A stretch of DNA of 36,263 nt from Pelargonium cotyledonis (Eukaryota > Streptophyta > Magnoliopsida > Geraniales > Geraniaceae): NCBI GenBank assembly GCA_036897625.1, contig JAYMTA010000173.1, positions 1 to 36,263 of the forward strand. The letters run 5' to 3'. Shown in pieces: positions 12,777 to 22,027 of this stretch. Within the stretch, counting starts at the first letter, position 1. Every line of letters starts with the position of its first letter. Position numbers and translations under genes: made by a program. The notes beneath the pieces were generated by a model. The model was not told where the DNA came from. It saw only the letters and a list, made by a program, of their open reading frames with translations, and did no database searches.

Positions 12777-13022
12777 TACTCTATTCGTCCCAAAATAAGT
12801 GTTCAGTTTCTCTTGTATTTTTGTCCCAAAATGAGTGTCTTGTTTCATTTTCTAGCAAGTTAGTTATGCATGAATTGTCAATAATATTCTTATAAAAAGT
12901 TAGTTAGGATCTCATAACACATGATCACGAGGATACAATAGTAAACATAACACACTAACTAACTTCTTTTTAATTTTTCTCAAAATATAAAGGATGACAC
13001 TTATTTCAAGACGGAGTGAGTA
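12777..13022. mobile_element. Stowaway-like MITE, full length
   Basis: The element spans 12779-13020 (about 242 bp) and is flanked by TA on both sides, the Tc1/mariner target duplication. The left terminus reads CTCTATTCGTCCCAAAATAA; the right, read in reverse, gives CTCACTCCGTCTTGAAATAA. It has no coding capacity. A 5'-truncated relative lies at 21419-21596. Confidence 0.8.
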
Positions 13023-13305
13023 CGTAATCCCATTCTTAGTACACAATTTCAATTATCCATATGCATGCACAAAAATAAAAATTCTAACAAAATAATTGTG
13101 TGATCCTAAAAAGTTAAAATTAGAGTTTCATTTACAGATATCAAGAGTTAAATTGACTTGGTAAAACTTAAAATTGAAAATCCACACATTTTCTTCAAAA
13201 GTACACGACCTAGAAGCTTCATCATCCATAATCCAAATCCAACGTATCATGCACATTTATTTATTTAATTATTTATATATTGTGAATAAAGAGGAGCATA
13301 AAAGG

Positions 13306-13311
13306 CACGTG
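13306..13311. promoter_or_regulatory. G-box CACGTG upstream of the small basic gene
   Basis: A palindromic CACGTG lies about 220 bp upstream of the ATG at 13528, the usual bZIP/bHLH core. Its function is only inferred from position. Confidence 0.4.
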
Positions 13312-13527
13312 ACCATCCAAAATAAATTAGTACTTAATAAAAGCCTAATTCATTAATATGCGAATCGGGTTGGCCTGTTTTCGCTTAGCTACTACGGCGG
13401 CGTATTGCAAACCACAAAACAACCACTTATTTATTTATTTACATTCCATTTCCCATTTCACTTCACAAATCACACACCTTCTCTTCTCTCCTCTCCTCTG
13501 TTTTTCTTCTTCTTCTCTCTGTCTCCA

Positions 13528-13848
13528 ATGGCGGTTGCAGCCACCCATTACGCCATGATGAGAGCTCGGACCCAATCATTTGATCCCATTCTCTTCCCTC
13601 TCGAACAGAGCTACTTGGAGAAGAGGCAGTTGTTTCTCCGGAGCTACCAGTTTTCCAGAAAACAGAGCCTCTCCGAGAAGGTCAAGACCTCGCTGGTTCG
13701 GGCCAAGAGGCTGATGTGGCGCCGCCTCCGCAAAGTTCGGAGGGTGGTTCTGTCGCGGTTCAAGTTCGGATTTTGCCACCGGAGGCGGAGGTTTCTCCGC
13801 CTTCTCCACAATCCCAACCGCGACTCTTCCACCTACTGTGTCTGTTGA
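13528..13848 (+). CDS. Small, very basic plant protein of unknown function (106 aa)
   Basis: A single-exon ORF whose ATG (context TCTCCAATGGCG) follows a pyrimidine-rich leader containing CTTCTTCTTCTC. The protein begins MAVAATHYAMMRARTQSFDP and has a patterned centre (LFPLEQSYLEKRQLFLRSYQ, then FSRKQSLSEKVKTSLVRAKR). It then becomes extremely Arg-rich (LMWRRLRKVRRVVLSRFKFG, HRRRRFLRLL) and ends STYCVC. There is no signal peptide or membrane segment. I recall small uncharacterised plant proteins with a similar SFDPILFPxEQSYLEKRQLF core, which would make it a conserved family, but I cannot name it. The Arg-rich part could bind nucleic acid or membranes, or target the nucleus; that is inference. 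Its GC-richer sequence stands out from the flanking repeats. Confidence 0.75.
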   Translation: MAVAATHYAMMRARTQSFDPILFPLEQSYLEKRQLFLRSYQFSRKQSLSEKVKTSLVRAKRLMWRRLRKVRRVVLSRFKFGFCHRRRRFLRLLHNPNRDSSTYCVC

Positions 13849-14235
13849 TTACTCTGTTTTTTGTGTTTACTCTGTTTTGGTGTACGTGTGTATTATTTGA
13901 TTCGATACGTGAAGTAGGGACAGTAAAAATCGGTACTGAGAATTAATATGTTGCTCGGATTGATACCCAGATTTCATATTGGAATTGTTTTGTTTGTTTA
14001 TAGTGCGAATTGGAATTTTTCTTGATCTCCATAGGGTGCTCTGTTTCAGGGTACTCTGTTTGATGCCATTTTGGCTACAGAATCGGATACATTCCAAGTT
14101 GTACTTGTGAACATAAGCCTACCTAGTTAAGTAGAATAATAAAATTCGTTCATACAATCTGTGAGACATTAATCCGTCTATCCACATGTAGCAATTAAAT
14201 TCTTTAAAACGGGAAGTTCTATCTGAACTATACGT

Positions 14236-14470
14236 GAGGGAGAGTGTTGACGTATCTCACACTGAAAGAATGTGAAATATGTCGTCATTTAATATACACG
14301 TTAGACCCTGCACCTATCAGATTAAGTTTTTGGGTTGGATCACTTTTAACAAAGTACAAGAGCTGGTTCTGTTCTTGGTCCACCTCCATGTTCTATTGTA
14401 GAATGCTAAGTTTGTCGCCATTTGATGTACATGTTGGGTCATCCACCTATTAGCTTTAAGTATAACATGA
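14236..14470. mobile_element. Decayed copia-like LTR fragment
   Basis: GAGTGTTGACGTATCTCACA and TTAAGTTTTTGGGTTGGATC resemble the 3' end of common plant copia LTRs. They are followed by TTTAACAAAGTACAAGAGCT, a degraded form of the primer-binding motif TGGTATCAGAGC. The block at 14281-14330 (GTCGTCATTTAATATACACG) recurs diverged at 14414-14462 (GTCGCCATTTGATGTACATG). No gag or pol sequence is present. Confidence 0.45.
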
Positions 14471-15479
14471 AAATAGAGCCGACATCAAGCTCAACAACAA
14501 TTTCCCTACAATTTAGAGATTGCACCAAACAAAGAACCAGCCTAAACTCCCAAATATCAGCTACTACTAGTGGTTTATGGTGAAGTGGTAATGAATGAGC
14601 CAGCAGGTCCATCCATCAATTCTCATGTTTTTTGGAGTTTTTCTCAGTTTTGTTTGGTTGCTGCTTTGAACCACAGTAATGACACCACCAAGCCTCTTTT
14701 AATATTCCAGCTACATCACACCCCATAACATAACAGAGAGCAGGTAGTAGTAGTACCATCAGCCATGCTGGTTTTAATGGTGAATTGGACTTTTCAATTC
14801 TGCGTTGTTCTCCATTTATCTGATAGTCTCCAGATTTTTCGAGTCCAAAATGTTAGGTACCTCAAGGAATGGTTAAAATCAAGTGTCAAATTGATATTAG
14901 TTTTGTTGAATAGCAAATCAGACTGATCAATGAAGCTTTGTCCCTTTCATTTCAATTTGGTTTCATTCCAAATCAACCTTAATTATTACCTAATTGTTTG
15001 ATAAGTTTGTTTATTGGATAAAGTAGATGTAGAATCACAAAGAGCATCTTCAATGTCATATGCTGACAGATGGATCCTCCCACAACACAACAAACACATT
15101 CATGGATGATATAAGAGTTCACAAAAGTTGCCCAAATGTGTCTTATTCATGTATGTCACTGTGGGTGCAAGAGCAAAGCATGCACCTCCAATTTGTTCAT
15201 GCTATTGGTTTGTGCCTTAACAAACAATGTAGTAGGTGTGGAGTGATCCTTTTCTTATTTTGAAGACTTTTCATCGGAGTTAAATTTATAAATATACATC
15301 AAACAATACTTTTATACCAAATTTGATCCTCAAACTATTTTCTTAGTCACTTACAGTTCTTTTACAAACCGAACTTATCCTTTTTTTCCAAAACCTTACT
15401 AATGCCATTAAAGAAAAATCATAAGTGTCAGTAAATAACAAAGTGACATTTGACGTCCGAATATCACATCACCACTCTC
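14471..15479. other. Spacer with no recognisable gene
   Basis: AT-rich intergenic DNA. Short open frames here lack family similarity, splice context or codon character. No further repeat structure was seen. Confidence 0.5.
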
Positions 15480-16375
15480 ACTCGAAATGTCAAGTATGCT
15501 CATGCCCATGAAAGCAACCCACCAAGGAGAGGCGTGCGTGACATGTAGGCCACGATCTTGAATGGACAAGTCGCAACCTTGTGATATACATAGTCCATCT
15601 CGTCCAACCTTCAAACAAAGTATGGAGTGTGACATGGAAACTCGTGGCCTTGAGAGACAAGTCTTGACCTAGTGTCATGTGGACGGTCCACCTCGCATGA
15701 CCTTAGCCTCCAAGCGAAGCTCCCCGAGCATTGAGTGTGACATGGAAAGCCGCGACCTTAAGAGAGCCAAGCTCACCCTCATCCCTAAGTTGCATCCCTA
15801 TTACATGCTTCTTTACTCTTCCTTACCCGATATTGTCCACCACGTGGAACTTATTAACATTTGTAACATGGAAGTCGTGACTTTGAGGGTCAAGTTGCGA
15901 CCTTGTGACATAGAAAGTCGTGAATCTTGTCACCATGTCACATATAAACTTTCCATCTCATGGGGTCACCATCAAGGTTCATGGTTTAGTAGGACAATCT
16001 AAAACAGTAGCGCTTCCATAGATTCCACTCCACTCTTTTAAGCTTGAAAAACATGCTAAAGCTACAAATCTCACTCAGTTCCCAGACACGTCACACCTGG
16101 GAGGCTAAATAAAATCATCTAAGTGTGCCTTTAAGCATACCACGCTCTACGAACAACCAACCACCCATAACATATGACGAGATTGATTGTAAGTATAAAT
16201 ATCTCTTACAAAGACTTTCTCTCTCGAAAATTATCTCTATAGTCATCCTTAATGAGGTGTGGTTCATACTACTCAAAGTAGATTCTTATTTCCAAGTCCG
16301 AAACAAATTTTCGGACACACAATCTAATATTTTGCTAACAATGTGGTACTCGTGTGTAGGCTCCTATAACCCATG
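15480..16375. mobile_element. Possible LTR-retrotransposon relic (B)
   Basis: Tandem-repeat-rich DNA followed by a promoter-like segment, AAGTATAAATATCTCTTACA (about 16192), and TCTCTATAGTCATCCTTAAT. Its layout parallels relic A (11880-12760), including a GTGTAGGC motif further downstream in both. No LTR ends or protein-coding remains were identified. Confidence 0.35.
15541..15950. repeat. Degenerate 90-130-bp tandem repeats
   Basis: Units carry the core GACATGGAAA followed by a CG-rich segment and ACCTTGAGAGA. They begin near 15541 (ACATGTAGGCCACGATCTTG), 15631 (ACATGGAAACTCGTGGCCTT), 15739 (ACATGGAAAGCCGCGACCTT) and 15868 (ACATGGAAGTCGTGACTTTG). The spacing is uneven and the copies are diverged. 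Confidence 0.6.
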
Positions 16376-17704
16376 AGTAAAGATTCAAGCACTCCATCCC
16401 ATTACTCCAAACTTAGAATATGAGCAAGACAACTATTCATATATCTGGACAAAACAACGTTAAATTCTAATGTGTTAGTCTAACCCGTTTTAAGGAATCG
16501 CATCAACATATTATTTTAGTCCCCATCAATTAATTTTTCAACTTACCATTCCTTTTTTTTTTCCTTCAAAACTTCATCTTTAAACAACTGTATTGTTGAT
16601 GAATCATTTATATATAAACTAACCGATTTTTTTAATTATCAAATCATGCTTGTGCCTTACTAGACTCTACTATTTACCTTTCTTGTTAATAACTAAATTA
16701 GATTTTGTTTGATAAATGTAGAAGATAATGAAGAGAAGCATTAAATGTTAGGAGTGGGAAGGAGGAAAGAGTTTCCTAGCATGAGACAATTGTTATTGAG
16801 GTGAGATTCAAGAAATCTCTTTTGACAATAAGGAACCATATATATGGTCAAAAGTCAACAATACATATATAGGCATTAAATGTAATTAAGGGTAAAATAT
16901 ACTATATATTTACTTGGTTTAGCTAAATGAATTGCGTATTCTATATAGTAAGTGTCATTATTTTAAAGTCTACTAGATCTACAAACCCATACAAATTGGG
17001 ATTGGAGCCTTGTGAAGAATAATCAAACCCCAACTTTATTTGTTTGTATATACAATTGTACACATTGGTCTCAAATTCTTTATATAGCATGTTAAAATAA
17101 TAACGATGCGTGTCCAACTTAACTAGACGCTAGCTAGACCTCAAACTTTTATTGTAAATGTCAACTTAATTATAAGAGATTTTTAAATACATTGCTACTT
17201 GATGTGTGTGTATATATATATATAATTGACTTGTGAGATTAAATTTGTCTCTAGTGTTTGGCACCAAGTATTTACAAAATGGGTATTAAGAACAACCAGA
17301 AGAAGATTCTAATTAGCAGATGAGTTTTATGGGTTACATCCATAGAAATGTAATTAAACTCTTAAACAAAATATATACTATTAATAGATGTTTCAATAAA
17401 GGCTAATTTTGGCTTCATTAGACACCATGCACATGCATGCAAAACAATATTGAAACACTAAGGTGCGTATGATAAATGAATAAACACAAGTGAAACAATG
17501 TCATAAGAAAAACATATTTCAAACCATGGGTCTTAATGATATAGAAATCACGTGGATGTGAGGTGTTTGAAATCACGTACACACGAAAATTTGATAGGTC
17601 GAATCCGCACGAATTAACACATTTTATGCTTGAAAAGTGAAATAAGATTTAATCCAATCTGCTATGCAAATCTCAAATGGAATGAAACCCTTTAGGACAA
17701 GATA
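16376..17704. other. AT-rich spacer left of the CACTA element
   Basis: No gene was recognised. It holds a short TG/TA microsatellite at about 17203-17224 and otherwise AT-rich single-copy-looking DNA. Confidence 0.5.
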
Positions 17705-18901
17705 CACTACAAGAAATTTGACTTTAGGAGAGGGTCAAAAATCGTCTCCTATGGTCAAATCCGTCTCCTATAGGGTCAAAAAGTCGTCACCTAAAGTCCC
17801 GTCGCCTATGAGGAACCTTTAGGTGACTGTTGACATACGGTCTCCTATAATCTATCTTAGGCGACGGGATATAGCCGTCTCCAGTGGTCTGCACTTTAGG
17901 TGACCGTATCAAGTCGGTCTCCTAACAAAATAGTCAATGTTTGCTACAAAAAGAAAAACGTCCATGAAAAATACACCAACTACATCATATTATTATGTCA
18001 ATCTAATCACCAAATAATTCGAATATTATACATCGACAGTTCAATAAAATATCAAAAATAAGTACAGGACTAACTAGTAACTACTTTCTCAATATTTATC
18101 TTTGATATAGTTGAACCTCATAGACGCTATTATCTCATGCTTTTGTTCGACTTGCTTTTTCAACATCCTGATTATCTCTAACATCTCTTGTTGGTTGTAT
18201 AATCACTTCTTGAATTTGAACTTGTCGTTCAACTTGTTGTCCTTCAACGATAGACTCATGTTCTTCTCGTGTCACGTGTCACGTGTCACTTGTCATGTAC
18301 GTGCTCGACAAATATACCATAGATCATCATCATTCTTAAGTTTCCTTTGTCCAATCATTAAAAATTTCTAACTTAACATATACCAAACAAAAACCACGTA
18401 AAAAGAGAAATATTGTGACTCAAATAAGCATGTTACACACCTGTACAGATGAAGATACAAATGGAATCTTGAAACACAACTAGAGATCTAAGAAGCATAT
18501 GCAAAGCTAACGTTGCTTTAACATGAGAAGAGCATATTATCATGTCAGCAGAAATTCTAGTAACATACCACAAAATTGTGAGTTAGCAAACTAACAATCA
18601 TCAGCTGCACCTATACATACAGCAATAAAGCAGAGCACTGATTACTGCTACTAAAAATTGTTCTTATCCTGTAGCTAGTGGATGTCCTTATATCTAGTCT
18701 ATAAAAAGAAACTATGCAAAATAACCAGACAATTAAGTTCTTACAGAGCTTAAGTCAATGGAGGATTTTCAAAGATTTCCATATCAAACTGCCCAAAATC
18801 CCAAAACAAATCACAGTATCACACAATATCCAATCAAAATTATCTCAAGCCATCTGCTATTGCAACATTACAGGACGAACAATTGGGTTCAAGCAATGTA
18901 C

Positions 18902-19557
18902 CTTTGTCAAACAATTTATGCAAGTAACAAGAGTCTTCTCATCTTCAGTAACCAATAGAGGGACAATAACCTGTCACATGAATGTATTTGAAGCGTCTTT
19001 ACATAAGAAACCACAAGAAACAAAACAAAAATATTAAGTCATTTATTGAGAGATTATTCTGCAACCACATACACTTAGACATCTGAAAGGATCGTAATTA
19101 GCCAGCACAATAGTCAAGCAATGCTCTGCTTCATTTGAAACCTGAATGTGAAACAAATAAAAAAAACATTTGAGATATGGGGAGAAAAGCCATGAATGGA
19201 GTTGGGAACAATACAACCAAATAAGATTACCTGAGGAGCAATATCTTATGTAACATGGAGCAGTTTTTCAATTACAATCCCAATAGACTCTTCCATGACA
19301 TCTTTCTGAGAGAATGACATAACAGAATAAAACCCTTAAATTCTCTAACAAGACATTGAGAGTACATAAACAAAAGGCGTGTTTACCAGTAATAACTCAA
19401 AAAAATACGTCATTTCAGGCATTCTCATTCACATAGATGAAATATAACATACCTGATTTTTAAGCATTTCCAAAATCAATGAAAGAGCAAGTTCCCGAAT
19501 CGATGAATCAGCATCATCCAACACCTCAAGTACAATCGTAAGAATCTGATTGAAGTA
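18902..19557 (-). pseudogene. CLASP: CLASP gene fragment (four consecutive exons) captured in the CACTA element
   Basis: Read on the minus strand, four exons keep GT-AG borders and conserved order. They are 19557-19453 (YFNQILTIVLEVLDDADSSI, RELALSLILEML), 19305-19231 (KDVMEESIGIVIEKLLHVT, stop, DIAPQ), 19141-19073 (VSNEAEHCLTIVLANYDPFR) and 18970-18902 (VIVPLLVTEDEKTLVTCINC, LTK). From memory they match the C-terminal HEAT/TOG-like region of plant CLASP, a microtubule plus-end and cortical-array protein. The exon lengths are 105, 75, 69 and 69 bases, all multiples of three. A TAA sits in the second exon, and the following CLASP exons (LVGRLSQEE and beyond) are not found below 18900. The fragment is therefore a broken, partial copy. 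It could still be transcribed antisense or sense from the transposon. Confidence 0.9.
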
Positions 19558-19893
19558 CTGCAAATATTACAATGTAACTATCATAAATTAGTACTCAAAA
19601 TAACTATAATAAATTAGTACTCAAAATAAGAGACCATCTCCAACAAAAGCAATCTAGTGAAGGTTTTTAGGTAGTGAGACAACATTCAAGATCATAGCAT
19701 AAAAACATATTCATCTTTATGAATGGAAATGAAGCAGCAACATATGAATCTTGCATGAGCCTTGGTCCAAATAGAGTTATGACTGAAAACTAATACTCAC
19801 CGGGGAAATAGTGTGATGACTGAAAACTAATGTATTTCTACAGAAAAGAAAGAAAATCTTTTACTTCAACATTTAAATACTTCATGGCGATAC

Positions 19894-20003
19894 CTCCAAA
19901 ATTGCATGAAATTCTTCTTTGGCAATAGCAATTCTATTTGTCACTTGAATCAACAACATAACTTATAGCTTGAGTATTGTCATAATAGCATCTCCAATAT
20001 GGC
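19894..20003 (-). pseudogene. ARF/ARL small GTPase exon fragment captured in the CACTA element
   Basis: Minus-strand exon 20003-19894 sits between CCCAG and GTATCG. It reads PYWRCYYDNTQAISYVVDSS and then, after a frame change in the run GACAAATAG, NRIAIAKEEFHAILE. This corresponds to the switch II to alpha-3 segment of ARF/ARL1-type GTPases (the family has PYWRCYF, NTQA, VVDSSD and AKEEFHAIL). The shift looks like loss of two bases after the D codon. The upstream P-loop and GGQ exons were not recognised in the neighbouring DNA. It is non-functional as it stands. ARL1/ARFB-like identity is likely but not settled. Confidence 0.8.
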
Positions 20004-20107
20004 CTGGGAAAAACACATATAATTTACCCAATGAGATTGAGTGAGAAGGGTAGAGATCTAATGAAATTATGGTTTGAAAATCAAATAACATATTCACCTA
20101 GCTGCTC

Positions 20108-21007
20108 AAAGGTTTGCTTAAACCAAACATCTGCAGCTAGAAAATATAACCTAGAAGTTTTAGATCTATAGTTCAACAGCAGAAGAATGTACTGATGTGT
20201 TTCATAGGAAACCTCATCAACTTAACATTGCAAGATATTTCATCAAAATATATCTAGATTACATTTGAAGCTATTTATATTAGTTGGGCTTCTATTGAGG
20301 GCAATAACAACAACTAATAATAGAAGAAGACATATAATAAGATCAAAGAAACCATGTTACCTGATACTTGGTAAACCATAGAAAGGAACACAGATTCGCC
20401 AGTGTCTCCTCGCTTACAGAGTCCATCTACACAGAAAAATCATCAACCAAACAATATTCTCTCACGCAAACGAACACAGATTCATGATTAAACACATAAA
20501 TCAATCATAGCCAGTACAAATACATATTATTACAAACCAAGACACAGAACACTCGAAATTCAATGCCAAGCTCCAGAGCTAATGTTATTTAGCATAAATA
20601 AATCGGCGCAAAAGCTCTGGATATCAGGATATTATAATGGAAGTGACGCTTCAGCATTACAATAAGATAATTAACCTCTGGAAAATTAGGGATAGGTCCA
20701 GGAATTCCAGAAGCCAAACACAAAAACATGAATCAGAAATCAGGTAGTAAGGTATAAATGTACTGTAATTCCTAAGATCATGATTCAGTGATCAAATCAT
20801 GAAAAACTTGTTCTCCCCAACAAAAACGAAGCAAAAAATGCACCGATTCATAGAAAAATGTGATAATCAAACAACAACCAAATTTTAGTACCTGATAACA
20901 AGGAATTTGACGGTTGGTGATTTGTCATCAACAACGAGATTTGAGAGCATGAGAAGCGAGCCAGAGACCAGAGTATGTAGAAATTGCTTCGCATAATCAT
21001 GATTCAT
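20108..21007 (-). other. Further exon-like minus-strand segments in the CACTA interior, unidentified
   Basis: Segments with splice-like borders follow the same orientation as the captured exons. 21007-20892 opens with ATG (MNHDYAKQFLHTLVSGSLLM) and ends at CAG|GTACTA. 20426-20361 runs from an ATG after TGTGTAG (MDSVSEETLANLCSFLWFTK) to CAG|GTAACA. A short one ends at 20108 (CTAG|GTGAAT). The phases do not join cleanly and I recognise no family. They may be parts of one or more captured genes, or chance. Confidence 0.3.
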
Positions 21008-21418
21008 TGATTGTATCAAGAGAAACTAGAGATCCATTACAAATGGTGAGCGACACCGACCTGTACTCCGGCAGAGAAGGAACGCGAATCCGGCACAAAA
21101 ACCGATTGCTTCACCAAATTCCAGAACTCTCCGACAAACAGCTCATAAATTCGGAATCAATCGTCGTTTGAGCACCTCAGGAACGAAAAAGAAAAATCCG
21201 AAATTGAAATCGATATTTTGGTATTAGGGTTTTTTTTCATGACATGGCTAAAACAAAAGTCTGTCTGATTTGTACAGTGAAATTTAGAAGAAGCTGGTTT
21301 GGCACTTGAGCTCTTTCAATACATCACATAGCAGACGGCCCATTGGGCTGTTACTCATATTACGACATAAGAGACGGTTTAGATGTGGCCGTCTCCTAAA
21401 ACCTATTTTCTTGTAGTG

Positions 21419-21596
21419 TTTCATTTTCTAATAAATTAATTATGCACGAATTGTCAATAATATTTTTTTATAAACTTAGTTAAGATCTCTCAACACATGA
21501 TCATGAGAATGTAATAGTAAACATATCACACTAACTAACTTCTCCTTAATTTTTTTAAAAATAAAAATAAGAACAATTATTTTAGAACGGATAGAG
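21419..21596. mobile_element. 5'-truncated Stowaway-like MITE abutting the CACTA right end
   Basis: From TTTCATTTTCTAATAAATTA to AACGGATAGAG, followed by TA, this matches the right two thirds of the MITE at 12779-13020. Shared segments include GAATTGTCAATAATATT, CAACACATGATCA and CACACTAACTAACTTCT. Its left part is replaced by the CACTA terminus at 21418. Confidence 0.8.
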
Positions 21597-21856
21597 TATG
21601 AGTTGGAGGACATGAAACTCGATATAACTGAAGCATTATCAACTAAAATTTGTGTGTTCATGGCATTTGACACGTCATTTTACAAGTCCAGGTAATGTGG
21701 GCCCGGGGAGATGACATGGCAAAACTGAGAAAGAAAGGGAGAAAGTGAAGCACACACAAGGAAGAAGAGGAAGCGAGAGAGTTGAAGCTAAGCCACTGGA
21801 AGTTCCGATTCCTTCTCTCCTTCATTTCTTGCCTTAGACTCGCTACTTGTCTCTTA

Positions 21857-21858
<2 letters not shown>

Positions 21859-21910
<52 letters not shown>
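21859..21910. repeat. (CT)26 microsatellite in the NPH3-like leader
   Basis: A pure CT run of about 52 bp ends 117 bp before the start codon at 22028. It lies in the likely 5' UTR or core promoter, where CT tracts are common in plants. Length polymorphism is likely. Confidence 0.85.
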
Positions 21911-21915
<5 letters not shown>

Positions 21916-22027
21916 ATGCACCAAAATCTGAGGCTCACAACGTTCAATTTGACATGGTTTTTTCGTAGTCCAAAGCTCGCTCTTTTGAGTTTTGACAAGG
22001 AGAAAGAAGGACAGTGAATAACCACAA

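Larger units (their letters stand above)
17705..21418. mobile_element. Non-autonomous CACTA (En/Spm-type) transposon carrying host gene fragments
   Basis: The left terminus is CACTACAAGAAATTTGACTT. The right terminus, read in reverse, is CACTACAAGAAAATAGGTTT, and both continue into TTTAGGAGA-type sequence. Subterminal repeats of GTCTCCTA/TAGGAGAC and related GTCGCCTA crowd 17733-17925 and recur at 21366-21400, as expected for transposase-binding arrays. The element is 3,714 bp. No TNPA or TNPD reading frame is recognisable; a short minus-strand frame ending at 18089 (LEIIRMLKKQVEQKHEIIAS) could be the tail of a transposon protein, but that is weak. The interior carries minus-strand exons of CLASP and of an ARF/ARL GTPase. 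The flanking triplets are ATA and TTT, so no target duplication is visible. Confidence 0.88.

Noticed and set aside
18714..19037. A 107-codon plus-strand gene inside the CACTA element
   Set aside because: It is antisense to CLASP exon 18970-18902 and its flanks, with no family features of its own.
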